From contig PTFA01000020.1 of NCBI GenBank assembly GCA_003342895.1, positions 6,031,644 to 6,095,643 of the forward strand: a stretch of DNA of 64,000 nucleotides, given 5' to 3'. This DNA is from Casuarius casuarius. Taxonomy: Eukaryota; Chordata; Aves; Casuariiformes; Casuariidae. The translations under genes were made by a program, and so were the position numbers. Every line of letters begins with the position of its first letter. Position 1 is the stretch's first letter. The notes below the pieces were generated by a model. That model was not told the DNA's origin. It saw only the letters and a list, made by a program, of their open reading frames with translations, and searched no databases. Of the stretch, positions 1-12,389 are shown piece by piece.

Positions 1-3000
1 CGCAAGTAAGCTTCAGACAGTCTGAAAACAGCTTCTGAGTTCTACTGTATTCTACTGAATACAGTTCAGCTGAGACTTTCACTTGTCCCTAATTTGAAGA
101 CTGAACAATATGGAAGAGTAATATAAATTGTATGTGATATGTCTAGAGAAGAGGATGACAATCACTTGTCATCAGTCATTAAAGCTACAGAACAAGGTAT
201 TTAATCTTTGCTTTGTTTTGATTTGTGGGGGGTTTTTTTAGTATGAGGGCAATTGCTTTTGTAACAAAAAAATTGCTAGATACAGCATCATGCTGCTTAG
301 CTGTACAGTTTTCAGTAATAGAAAGGTATTTATTTTCCTGAATTTTTATTTTCTCTTCTAAACACTGACATTCCCAGCATAAGCTTACATATCAAGGAAG
401 AGGCTTGTTTTGTACCCTTCTAGCTTACATGCAAGACTGGGATTTCTAAAACTTTGAAACTAACTAAAAGTTACCTGTTTTGGGAACACGATGACAGAAC
501 AAGATATCAAGACACTCAAGCATGATCATGATACACATTACAGTTTGGTTTAAGAAGAAGACAGAGAATAGGGAACAGCAGATAATGTTCCCTTTATTAT
601 TGTTGTTAGTCTTTATCATAGATGCTTTTTCTTTCAGCTGTTTCTCAGACATCTCATGTTTATCAAAGTGACATATTTTAGGTAGAATGAATAACAGCTT
701 TTCCCTTTTACTCAGCATCTATATTATCACAATCCCTCTAGTTCCTCATATGTGGGGGGAATTCTCTTCCAAACAGTCTGCAAATGGAAGGATGTTATTT
801 ACAGTGTATGTGAGCTTTATTTTAGAATATATTGGACCAGATGAGAGTAACTATGAGATGGTAAACGGGATACGCTACACTTCACAAAAATCTTTTGGAT
901 ACTCTGATGAGCAACGACAACGTTCACACCATAAATAAGTTCTTCCTGAAGGGAAAAAAAGCAGTTATTTCTTATACGTGAGGCCTGAACATGTGAGGTA
1001 TATGTCTGATTTTTTAGTTTTCCAAAACAAATGACACTAATGTCACGCTCAGCCTTTCCAAAACCCCATTTGTGGAAATCCTTCACCACTAACAAGAACT
1101 GACAAAAAGTATAGCAGTCAACACTGCCCCCCAGTGTGAGTTGTTTTGAATTCATTCTACAACGGCTTCCTTTCTCAGTGTTGATTATCATGACTCCAAA
1201 GATTTTTAATTTAATTTTCTTTTAAGAAAATAATTTTAAAATACAGGTTTTTTTCCAACTGTTACTCCCCTTCTTTCTATGAATGACTGCACAAAAATAA
1301 TAAAATGTGTAAATACATAAATATTGTTTTTGTCACTTACATTTGCTTTATATGTTGATGAGGTGTTTTTTTGTTTTTTTTGTTTTTTTTTTAATTCTAC
1401 AGGCCCAGTGGATCAGGTTCAGAGATGATGTGAAATACGGTGTGGATTAGTGCTCTGTAAATATAATCATATAGATTTTATATGTAGGCAAATTCAATAG
1501 TGTTTACAGAGCTCTATCAACGAGATAGTAAAACATACAAATTGAAGTACATATCTGCTTCCTCAATGAATGTCATCGACTTAGGCATGAGAAGAGCAAG
1601 CACAATTACATACAAGGACCTAATCCAAAATTCACTGACACCAACAGGAGTCTCTTCAGTGCACCTCGGGAAGAGATGAAGAACTTGATACTTCCATATA
1701 TCGAGCACTTAAACCATGATCTAACACAATCACACAAAATACATACAGAAAGTGTCAAGCTAAGGAAGCAGTTCTGCTGAAATCGAGGGATTCTTCAGAA
1801 GACTGCAGAAATGAGCCTGCGTGTGACCATCTTACCCTCTACCGCTCAACTGTGCTAACCACACAAGCATCTCTGTGCTGTCAGGCTATGGACCACCACA
1901 CAGAAAATCAAGCTAGTTAGAATTATCCCAAAGGGTAAATAAAAAAGTTTTGAGATCATTTTGAGTAGACGGAGATTTTACAAAGACGTTAGCAGATCTT
2001 CCAAAGATGATAAAGAGAATCAAAATGTATTACTGTCATCCCAGCAGATGTCTGAGAGCTCACATAGTACAAATAAGAACAAACCTCTTTCAAATCACTA
2101 ATCTGTCCCCACCAGTCTCAAAGCATTGGGTGCTATTAATCTCTAAATACGTGATTCATCTTACAGTCAACACATTTGCTACACATACAAAGAATTTCTC
2201 AATCTCATTTAGAATTAATTGAGATTCTTTTTGGTAGTGTCTGTGTACCCCAAAGGAGACAATTAACTTCTCCCCACATGAGAAATGCAAACAGGGTAAA
2301 GCACCTCTTCTTGGTTACATCTTCTTAAAACAAAACACCTCAGTGCCCAGAACTTGTAACTTTGTCACATCTTCCCTGCAGCAGATTTTCTAATTAAAAC
2401 TGGGAAAAGAAACAACCTGTAATTAAAGAGGTGGAGATGACCCTTTGAATTTTAGGTATTCATCACAAGACAACTCTCTTAAAATAAAAATAAGTCAAAT
2501 ATTGTGCAGCTATAACATGGAACATATTTGGGGGAGGGTAGAAGAGTATCTATTTGGATTTCCTGAATACCGATGCAGTCACTTTTCCTGTTAAATTTTG
2601 GAGCTTTCAGTTATTTATCACAGTTTCAAAGAAGGTATTACCAGAGTACATAGCAAAAAAATTTAATGTAGTAGTAAGGTCATTCATATAAGAAAGGCAA
2701 GTTGGTTTGACGTTATTTATCACCTATCACACACATTAGCAATGTTACTTAAAGCCTAATGTTAGATGGATTTAAGTAAGACAGCTAAGGGATAGCAGTT
2801 TTAGGTCCAGCTTGATTGTAAGCTGTAGACGCCTTAAGCATACTTGGCTTATTATTGAATTGTCTTTACACTATTACTCATCTAGAATGTACTACTGAAT
2901 GTCAATCCTGAACTGCCTGAAAAATAGTATTAATGCAACCCTAGGTTAGTATGCTAAAGTACTCCCAATCAACAAGTTCCAGAAAAGTTAATTTAGCCAC

Positions 3001-4400
3001 ATAGCCTCTGTATTTTATAATGACATATTGAATAATTACAGAAGTTTGTATTAGTAAGGAATAGAAGGGGATCCCAAGTTAGTTTTACTGCCAGCAATTG
3101 AAAGAAGGTTTCCATACATTTTGGACTGGTCATCATTTAAGATGGCCCATGTGTTGCAAGATTACAGTATTTATGTTGCAGAGGGCGTTGTAGAGAATAA
3201 TTCCTATAGTCTAAAATACAGCTCTGTGTGAACCAGTACCTCAGAGACCATGGAAGTACAGCTGGTCAAAACTGTCAGTTTTAGGGACTGCTTTTGGCAG
3301 ATTTTGTGTGAACACTTTGTTACATTCCTGTGTTCCACAGGACAGGCTCTAATGTTCTTCTCTTAATATAAAGTAGCATATATTTTCCCAAATTAAGGCA
3401 CTTCCCAGAACCATTCAATAAAATTACAGTGTGAAGGAAAAGGCTAACACCAAGACTAGCGTGGTGCAGCTGCAAGTTACAGTATACTAAGTCCAGTAGA
3501 AAATTCCATTGAAGCTTGCTAAAAATTCATCTGATACTGGTATTCCTAAGAGCACCAGTTACAGTGCATATGTTGGACAAAGATAAGTAATATGAAAATG
3601 GAATGCTTTGCTGGTCTAGAAGGAATAAGAAATACAGGTTTGACCTGCATGTATGTAGCCGAGAATTCATACCGAGATGGGGGTGTGAGGGAGGAGGAAA
3701 GCGTACCGTAATTCTGTGCCACAATATACCTTAGAGAAGAAGGATGAAAAACGCATTGTAGCTATGCTATGATTTCATCTTCAGTTGCCTTGAAATAAAA
3801 TGGTCCAAATTGTTTGCCAGCATTACAAAGCAACTGTTTTGCCATGGCAGTGTTTATAGTTGTCATTTACCACCTGGCTGTAAAGCAGCCATGTTCCAAA
3901 ACATCCTCCCTTCCTACATTAAGTGGCACGAATCCCTCCAGTGTTGGTACACACAGTTCTGCTGACTCCCCTGGTTTGTTTTGTATTTCATCTGATCTTT
4001 GAGTAAATAAATTTTGATGGAATTGCTTCTCAGCTTGGCTTCTCCTCAACCTCCTGCTGGCACCAGCACTTGTTCCCAGTCTCTGCTGCTAGCAGTACAG
4101 GAGGTTTCATGCCAGGCAGTTTCAACTGCTAGTGTCAAGGGTCAGCTCCGCAGCCTCTTGCCTTTGTCACCAGCTCTCACAGCTGGCTGGCATCAATTTA
4201 CTCTCTTCCTTCAGGAGCTTACAATCAGCTTCAGACTCTCTTCCTCACAAAGTTTCCTTCTCTCTATGACCCTAGTAACCTTTACTTGAAATAATTTGCT
4301 AAATCCTGAGGTAGCTTGGTTGTTCCCCTGGGCATTGATTCAGTTTGAGTCCTTTCAACAACCTTGTATATGAAATGAAATAGTCAAACTCCAAATACAT
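1..4400. other. Non-coding flank, no clear gene
   Basis: AT-rich sequence with frequent stops in all frames. It contains T-runs near 1,360-1,393 and scattered short reading frames of no recognisable family. The only item worth marking separately is a possible splice acceptor and short terminal reading frame at 1,403-1,450. I see no repeat I can name here. Confidence 0.6.
1403..1450 (+). other. Possible terminal coding exon (weak)
   Basis: A long T-rich tract (about 1,355-1,395) ends in TTCTACAG, a textbook vertebrate 3' splice site. The next 45 bases are open in phase 0 (AQWIRFRDDVKYGVD) and close with TAG at 1,448-1,450. If real, this would be the last exon of a plus-strand gene whose other exons lie upstream, possibly outside the window. 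I found no partner exon in the first 1.4 kb and do not recognise the peptide. A chance acceptor in AT-rich DNA is at least as likely. Confidence 0.15.
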
Positions 4401-4415
4401 GCAGTTGTCAAGTGT

Positions 4416-4999
4416 TCTCACATGGCAGAACACATTTCATGGTTTTCTATTCTGCACTGGTATGGCCCCAGTATTGACCCCCGGGGGATGCCAGTAGTGA
4501 CCGGCCTCCAGCTGGACTTTATCCCGCTGATCACAACCCTCTGAGCCCAGTAGTTGAGCCAGCTTTTGATCCACCACACTGACCACTCACCTAGCCCATG
4601 CTTCATCAGTTTGCCTGTGAGGACATTGTGGGAGACAGTGTCAAAAACCTTACTAAAGTCAAGTTAAACAACATCCACTGCTCTCCCCTCATCCACCAAG
4701 CCAGTCATCTCATCGTAGAAGGCTCTCACGTTGGTCAGGCATGATTTTCCTTTCCTAAATCCATGCTGACTACTCTTGGTCACCTTCTTGTCCTTCATAT
4801 GTTTAGAAATGGCATCCAGGATTAGCTGTTCCATCACCTTCCCAGGGATCGAGGTGATGCTGACTGGCCTGTAATTCCCTTGGTCCTCCTTCTTGTCCTT
4901 CTTGAAAATGGGAGTGATATTTGCTTTCTTGCAGCTCTCAGAAATCTCTCCCAATTGCCATGACCTCTCAAAGATTATCAAGAGTGGTCTCCTTGTCAC
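4416..4999 (-). mobile_element. CR1-type LINE fragment, reverse transcriptase part
   Basis: Read on the minus strand from 4,999 to 4,664, this gives a clear non-LTR reverse transcriptase segment. It shows ITPIFKKDKKEDQGNYRPVS, then ISKHMKDKKV and QHGFRKGKSCLTN, the finger region shared by the CR1 clade. After a frame change the homology continues at 4,606-4,430 with SWLNYWAQRVV, then SSWRPVTTGIPRGSILGP, the segment just before the catalytic YADD block. That block is not reached. Frame breaks and truncation at both ends mark it as a dead copy. CR1 is the dominant LINE of birds, turtles and crocodilians, so this supports a sauropsid host. Confidence 0.93.
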
Positions 5000-5029
5000 T
5001 CTTCACACAACATTAGGAGCATCTCTGCT

Positions 5030-7190
5030 TTGGATTTATTAGTTGTGGACTCCTCACTCCTCATTTTTGAGTAAGCTATAACAGCAGCGTAGAAAGCCAT
5101 CCCTATTTTTAATTTTTCATGGATAACCTTTTTCACTGTGGCATCAATAAAATAAATACTAATTTACAGATTACTAGTCCCAAGATGCTAATGACAAGTT
5201 GCTAAATAGCATAAGACAATCAGATTTATCACTCCATCTGGCGGAAGCAAATGCTGAATATTTGCATGAACAATGGCCATGAAACAGAGACATTTTGTCA
5301 TTGTTTTGCATGATCACTATGAAGAGGACCTGAAGGAAATAATGCTGTTTTTATATCCGATCATTCTCCAGATGCATTTCTTGACTTGGAGTCTAAGACC
5401 AACTCCTCCCATCAGTTGTTCACTACCTTCTAACACAATCTCATTGCTCCAAGTCATTCCAGCAGATAGTTAGAAACCTCTGGAAAAATGCCAATTCACG
5501 TATTTTCAGGAATGATGGAAAAACTACCTCTCATTGGATAACGTTGTAAGAGTTTTAATGAAACTGAAGTTGTGTTATATTGTTTTATACCTTTTATACA
5601 GAACAGTTCCCTCAGTATAAAGTGAATTATGAATTCATAAGTCTTCTGCCCCTCCATTTTTCCTCAGGAAATTCTAAATCCTCAAGATTATAAAACACTT
5701 TGCCCTTCACTTCTAATAAGTCAAAATATTGAAGTCCTATTATGCTTTCCTAGGGCTCAAGTTACATAGAAAAAAGTGGGAGAGCTTTAATCCCTACAAC
5801 AAGCCTGCAATGAGCCTGTGGGGAGGCTGTTTATGGCAAAAGTAAAAGAAACTTTGTACTACAGATCCAGTCAGAGCCCTCAAGCAGACTGTTCGTCCCT
5901 TTGAAATATTTTTTCTTTCCTCTCACTTTAGTCTATCTTTGCATAATCTCTTTTATTTTGTTCAAGTGAAGCAGCAAGAAATTCTCCCTCCTCTTTTTTT
6001 CCCCTCTCTCCTTTTTTTTAATTGAGAAGAACTGCTGGTACTCAGCTTCTGGTGGGAAAAAACACAGACTGAGGCACAGTCCTGGCTCACTTCTCCCACA
6101 TTATTCACTCTGATGCAGTTAGAAGCCAATGTGCACTAATTGCTGTGATCTCTCCATTTGGCTTTTAACTTAAGTAGCCATCTGTAGGAGAATCTCGGCC
6201 GCTTTCAGCAGCCAGAAGCACTTGAAAACGGCAGCCCCCTAACATTGTTTAATTTTTACAACTTTGAGGTCACCAAAGACCACTGTTTCAATGAAATTCC
6301 ATAGGATGGGCTTGGCTGGATGATTTGTTTCTGCTTTAGGATTTAATTTGAACAATATGGACTTTTCCCCATTAGCATAAAATAAATCAGCACTTTGCAC
6401 TAGTTTCCCACGCATCACTTTCAACAGGCTGCCAACATTAGGATCATGTGGGTAGATGACAAGCACCCAAACTGCTTATATCTATTAGAGTCCTTTGGTC
6501 ACATCAGCTCTTGGTTTAGATCCTCCAAGTTACATATCACTATTAGTTATTTCCACAGTCACCAGGTTTAATGTACACATGCACCTTGTAATTCAGCCGC
6601 ACAGCGTATTTAGTTATAAATTCTAATCAGGTAGCATAGACTCAAATAATACAAAACATTTTCCCTTAATAATGGTGTTATTTCAAATACTATAGCTGTA
6701 CTTGCCTAATTTCAATGAGAACAAACATCCAAATTCATATTTTCCTCCCCCAGCTTTCCATATTCCTGTTAGCACAAAAAATGCTGCTTTATATATAACA
6801 ATTTTGTTCCATAAATGTAACTGAGATAAGTTTAACATTTATTGAACTAGAGTCTAGTTATTGCAGTTCAGCTTCAAAATACTGCAGGATTAAACAAATA
6901 ATCCAAGTTAATAATGGTAAGCCATGGAGCTAGTTGGAAAAACAAGGATATTTTTCCATGAAAGATTATCAGGTTGCTTCTCTCCCCCCATGCCCCTCCT
7001 CTACCAGGCCATATGAGGCATCTCAATAGGACAAGCAAATTTATTAGATTTATGCAAAAAGCAAAAAAGGAGCGTGTTCTAGGTGCTCCTACCTCTCATC
7101 AGCTGTATCAGCCCGCACCCTCACCCGTCACAAGGCAAACAAGCTTGCATGGTGTGTGGACGGTTACATTTCCCTCAGAAAGCCACCTCC
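5030..7190. other. Non-coding interval
   Basis: AT-rich sequence with pyrimidine runs (about 5,985-6,022). I see no family-recognisable reading frame, repeat or RNA gene in it. Confidence 0.55.
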
Positions 7191-7470
7191 ACGAAGCCCT
7201 GCAGGCTGCGGACTCCCCAGCCCTGGGGCCGGTGCACTGCTTCGCGACATGGCCGCCGCCGGGGCGCGACATGGCCGCCGCCGGGGCGCGAGGCCCTCTC
7301 CCGGCATGGCTCGAGGGCCATAGTGCCCCAGGCGCCCTCCCTGTGGCCACCCACCTCCTCGAGCTTCCCACCTCGACCACATGACACGACTCACCATGCC
7401 ACCTGGGAAGACAAGCCCCGTCGAGCCTGTCTCCTCGGTAATGGCGGCCCTGCCTCCTCTCTCCCCCCAG
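7190..7470. promoter_or_regulatory. CpG-rich patch with 22 bp tandem duplication
   Basis: Base composition changes abruptly from about 37% GC flanks to a block dense in CpG and GC. Two copies of a 22 bp unit (7,244-7,265 and 7,266-7,287) each carry GACATGGCCGCCGCCGGGGC. A further ATGGCGGCC lies near 7,441. Vertebrate CpG islands usually mark promoters or first exons, and ATGGC(G/C)GCC motifs resemble YY1-type promoter sites. Open reading frames run through the block on both strands, which is expected from GC richness alone. I cannot assign a gene or a direction. Confidence 0.5.
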
Positions 7471-7999
7471 GACCTGCTGACCCACCCACCCTGGCCTGCT
7501 CACAAGTCTTTTTTTTTAGCCATTTTCTACCCAAAAGAATGGAAGCAGTAACTTGCATCATGCTGCAGGATGTGGCAGCAAACCCTTTCAAAGGGCCAAA
7601 TGGCCTTTTTATGGCAAGATGCCAGATGCCACAGCTGGCTTGAGTAAAGCTAATTTACTGACTAAGCTGACGCCTCAGTGAAGGTCAGCAAAGACTTTTC
7701 TTAAACTTTTGCCACCAGGGAGAGCTCAAATAAGACAACAAATTTCTTATCTATGGTAATAGATACGCTGCTGTGTAACACTCGGTACGTCTGCATCTCA
7801 ACAAGTTGTTGACCGATTTAAAACAAATAAACAAATAAAAGTTAGGCCAAAGTTTTCCATTATATCTAGTCCTGTTACATCTCTGACGCTACATCTGATA
7901 TCGTGAAATAACTAGGCAATACTGCCAGAGGTGTCTTATTAGTAAAAGGCCAATACGCTGGCATAAGCAGAGTATTTTCTGCGGCTGGAACGGTAACGC

Positions 8000-8460
8000 A
8001 GAGACGAAGGTTGTAGCAGCGCCTCGTCCCCGCTGGCAGCCTGGCTGGCGCGCGGAGGTGATAATCTCACCGGAGCAAGAACGGCCTCCGTGCGAGGCCT
8101 GTTTCGTGATTAACGCTGACTGTATGCCGAGGAGAGAAATCCCTGCAGGTTGGAGAGTTCGGGTCCGAGAAGCTGCCAAAAGCCCTGATAAAGCAGCCAC
8201 TGTTAAGACACGAGAGTGCAAGAATTGTAATATCGATGCAGGTTGCCTGAAATGGCCTGCGCTTCCCCCTCTGGGCTGGCCGTCGCTGCAGGGCAGGATC
8301 CCTTGCACGGCCACCCTTTCTTTGGCATGCTTTTTGCACAGTGGAGCCCCACGGCCGCTGCTGTCAGCGCGCGCCTCCATTGCCACGCGGGAGGAGGAAA
8401 CGCGGAAAGCTGCCTCGCACAGAAGCTACGTGAAGTTAGTCGCAAGCACCCCCACGGCCA
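8000..8460. promoter_or_regulatory. Second CpG-rich patch, possible first exon on minus strand
   Basis: This second GC and CpG-rich block is separated from the one at 7.2-7.5 kb by an ordinary AT-rich stretch, so the two may be parts of one island. On the minus strand, GCTCCG is followed by GTGAGA (intron side at 8,070-8,065), a good 5' splice site. It would end an exon lying between about 8,071 and 8,450. This could be the first, possibly non-coding, exon of a minus-strand transcript. No recognisable protein is encoded, and the long open frames on both strands are attributable to base composition. Confidence 0.4.
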
Positions 8461-11400
8461 GGCTTCAGGCTCGGTGCTTGATGCATTTCCTCACATGCAA
8501 AACAATGCTAACCAAGTACATATGGGTTTTAGATGTTCATCATGACTTTTGCATACCAACAAGCCGCTTAAAAATAACCATGTTCTTTGCATTCTTTTGT
8601 GAAATGGATATGCCCTAAACTATTGATGAACTAAGACACAGAATACAAATGTTTGGGGGGATTTACAAGAAAAAAAGGAAGAAAAAAGTAACCAGAAATT
8701 GATCTATGAACTATGAAATATACAGAGGAAAAGTCTGTAATTTCTGACTTTAGCAGCAGTAGACAGTATTGGCAATCTCATGGGTATGCCTGTTCTGATG
8801 AGATTTTCTACCCACAGGTTTGCAAACTCAAGTAGAGGTTCAAAATATTTACAAAACGTTTAGAAAGACAGGCTACCACTCAGCTTTCTGCACAAGTGAA
8901 ATATTTATTCTGTCTGTGTTAAGGCTCTTTACCTTTACACAAACATTTCTGCAATCATCTTTACAGATCTAGCTATCTCCAGTCCAAATTATCTACAATG
9001 TTTCTTGTCTAGACCAGTCTAGGTATGTAAACTGTATTTTTATATATCATCTTTAGTTCCAAGAAAGGTGGACTTGCTGCAGAAAGAAGTGAAATATGTA
9101 TCTAAAAGTTCCACTAAAACAAACTGCAAATGTTTTTCTAAAAACCAATACAGGTTAAATATGCACTTTTTTTTCTAAGCACTTCATTTTTCAATTGGCA
9201 GCTGTATCCAAATTACTTGGTCTAACCCCAAAACAACACCTATATAGAAGCAGCAGAATTTCATGCAGAAAGTTTTTTTGGAAATTAGGGGATTTTTCTT
9301 ACTTTACAAAGGTAGATTAAACAGTTCTTTTTTTATATATAAAAAAAATAAGATGCTGTCAAACTGCTCATTGCTGAGGTCAGATACAAAAATATAGATG
9401 CTCCACATTCAAATTTGAATTTTTTCTTATGTAGGAAATCATATTGTGCAATTGTGTTAGCAGTTTCAATTGAATCAAATATTGAACTAAAAAAGCAGAT
9501 TCAGATTTTGTTTTAACATGTGATCATTTTCAGTGTATCAAGTTGGACAGTGTCAATTCAAGCACAGCTGCAACCTCCTTGGAAGGAAAATCTTCCTTTC
9601 CTGCATTTGCCCCAGATTCCAATGCTGCAATAGCTCAGAGATGTTTTTTTATCTTGGTAGGAGTGCAATAAGGAATGTCTACAGAATGTGCATATGTTTG
9701 TAGAGTAAATTAGAAACGGAAAAAATGGGTAATTTCTGGATTTTTGGGGAGGAAAGGAGAAAAACTTGTGCCATAAACAAGGATTTGATTAGAATGAAGA
9801 AATCTCATTTTTCCAAAGAGGAAAAAAAGTAAGCTTCACTTGCAGATCTTCCATGAAAACATTTGTGTGGTCTTCATCATTTCAGTCTCTCTCTAAAGAG
9901 CGATAGCTGCGATTTACGAGATTGTCTGACCTGGTCTTGAAATTGGAACTCTTCCGTAGCCAGTTTAATTCCTTAATTCCGTGCCAACCAAGTAAAGACA
10001 AATTTGATCAAAAAGCTATTGCACCTGCATGTAATCTTTCAATAAAATCTATAAAAAACCATAGCAATAGACCAAAAATAAGACTTTAGATGCACAAAAC
10101 AACTTGGCAAGCAAAAAAGTAGCTGCAGTCATGTATCCTTGTCTTATCTTCACTGCATCTTCTAACATAATCATCCTCTAAAGCACATATAGAACATGTT
10201 ACTGAATGTCTGCAAATATTTTACATTATTCTAAAGTATTATTCTAAAGTCTCTTAGTGATGTTAAGATGGTTGGGAGCAGAACAGGAAAGTAAGATGTT
10301 TTCATATCAAAACAAGAAATAACCTGAATTAATAAAATGAAATGAAATGAAAAATTGGTTAGGGTTGAACCAAAACACTTTATTTTTGTCTGATTTTCAC
10401 TGGTTTTGAAACTTCTAGCTGGTTTATGGCTTATTTTTACTTTCCTTTTTTCAGCCCCAAAAGGAAAAAGCTTAGTTAAATATAAATAAATGTAGAAATG
10501 AAACCTTCTACAGTTTTTCAAAATAGCTATTTCATGTTTAAAATGAAATGTTTAATTGTCTTCAAACTCCCCTTTCCTCTCTAGTGTGGCTGAACCTATG
10601 TGCCAAAGTAGACCTTGATTTTTAAGTACTTTAGTATTCTTCATGCTTATTGATAGGGTTATGAAGCAATATAAGAGAGCAGGGGCGGCTGTCTCAGAGA
10701 ACATGTAAGTGGATTACACTAGAGGGAAAGATTCTAATACATAAAAGCAGTATTATCTAGTTGTTATGAGTGCTTTTCAATTGTATCTTTCAAAGCATCT
10801 TTTAAAGAGAATCAAGGTCCTTAGTAGGAGGCCTACTATTTTCTAAATAACAAAAACATCATCTACAAGGAGCATTTTAGCGGGCAAGCACTGACAATGG
10901 AAAATAATTATAAATAAACTGCTATATTCATGATACCTTCTTAAAAGAATATGGGGACAATCCCAAACAATTCTAGTAGCTGACTAGAACAACAATGAAA
11001 ATATTCAGACAACTTATTTTATTTTACTGAAACAGAAACTGGCATCTGAATATACAGCTATGAAAAAGCCACCCCCTAACAAAATGCAAGTGTCTGAAGC
11101 TCGGAAGCATTCATGTGTGTCAATACGTGTGTCTGTACGCTGAGATCAGGTATTTTGAAATACCAGCTGAACGCTCAGGTATCTAGTTGAACAGTTGCAT
11201 GTCTCAATTCCCCATTTTGGGCATGCTTTAAATATGTTAGATATGTGGATGTTTTTGCCAATTCCTAGTTTAATCTGCTTTCACTGACAGAGAGGTAAAG
11301 ACCTAGCCTACATATTACTCCACATATAATTAAGGCACTAAGCCAGGAGGTCGGTGAAAGAGTGAAGGGAAGGGGTAGAGAATGTGGTTCTTTTAAATTA

Positions 11401-12300
11401 CCTGCCTGTATTTACTAAAATTTCTTTGGACAAATGTTGGCTTCTCTGTAGATCTTCAGAAGTTCCTCCACTGATTATGTAGGAAACCTGTAAGAAATAC
11501 TAGGTGTCTCCAATTACCTGGAAGCCAGACTACTTAACTACCTGAACATAGATGGCAACTGCAGTGACAAGAGCTCTTTAAAAATGGTAACACCAGTGCC
11601 AGTCCTGGTATCCTCTTGCCTTATTACAGTCTAGTGGGTGACACAGTTGCCTGAGAAGTGGAAAATGCATGTTCTAGGTTCTTCTTAACCTGAAAGGCTC
11701 CAAACTTATACCTTCCAGCTTGCAGGAGCGTATCTTAGCCAGCAGGTGAAGGCCCTTCTGGAAAGGCTGAAATGGGAGAGGGGGCACTCTCCAGCCTTCC
11801 TACAGCTATGCAGTCAGCAATGCCAATCACGGGGCCAGAAAAGGAGGCAAGCGGGACATCTAGATTCTCATCTGAAAGACAGTACAAAGAGGATAAGATG
11901 CCCTGCTCTCAGACATTTTACACTAGACCATCCCTGGTCAAAAAAACCCCAGAGACTGTTACCCTAAGTGGTAGACCAGTGTTCCAGGCTTCATCAGTCT
12001 CAGAGAGCTGAACCTACACCCTATGTGCTTCAGCCCCTGGGCTAGACTTTATCTGCTCCTTATTTGCTGTCTTTTTGACTAGTTGACTTTTATCTTCAAG
12101 TAATAGTAAGGCCAGCCTTAAAGGGAGGGATAAAAAACAAACTCTCTCAGCATGCACAGTACCTGGTGGTGGAGATGCTTTCCTTGCAATGGGGATTCAA
12201 GCTACCTCAGACTGATGCAGGATTGAAATCCAGATCTCCTGCTCTCGGGGAAGGTGCTGTAATAACCATCACTGTGAAGGGTGGAGAGATAGCAACAAAC
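8460..12300. other. Non-coding interval
   Basis: AT-rich, with short A and T runs and a (GAAAT)n-like patch near 10,335-10,353. Around 11,630-11,700 there is a tRNA-SINE-like phrase (CTAGTGGGTGACACAGTTGCC) that may be an ancient SINE head, but I cannot name it with confidence. No gene is seen. Confidence 0.5.
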
Positions 12301-12327
12301 TGTGTTACAGGAGACAAAGGTTGTGTT

Positions 12328-12385
12328 CTGGGTGACTATGGGCAAACCACTTCACCTTAGTAGGTTCAATTTTGTAAAAAATGAA
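12328..12385 (+). repeat. MIR-like SINE relic
   Basis: The phrase GGTGACTATGGGCAAACCAC, then TTCACCTTAG, then a degenerate TTGTAAAAAATG follows the order of the MIR core. That order is: gtgaccttgggcaag, cacttaacctct, and the closing ctgtaaaatg. It is old and diverged. MIR-type core SINEs predate amniotes and persist at low copy in birds. Confidence 0.5.
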
Positions 12386-12389
12386 AAAA

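Noticed and set aside
6974..8618. Overlapping long open frames (up to 186 codons) on both strands
   Set aside because: They overlap in all directions in CpG-rich DNA and show no domain or family motif. Base composition explains them.
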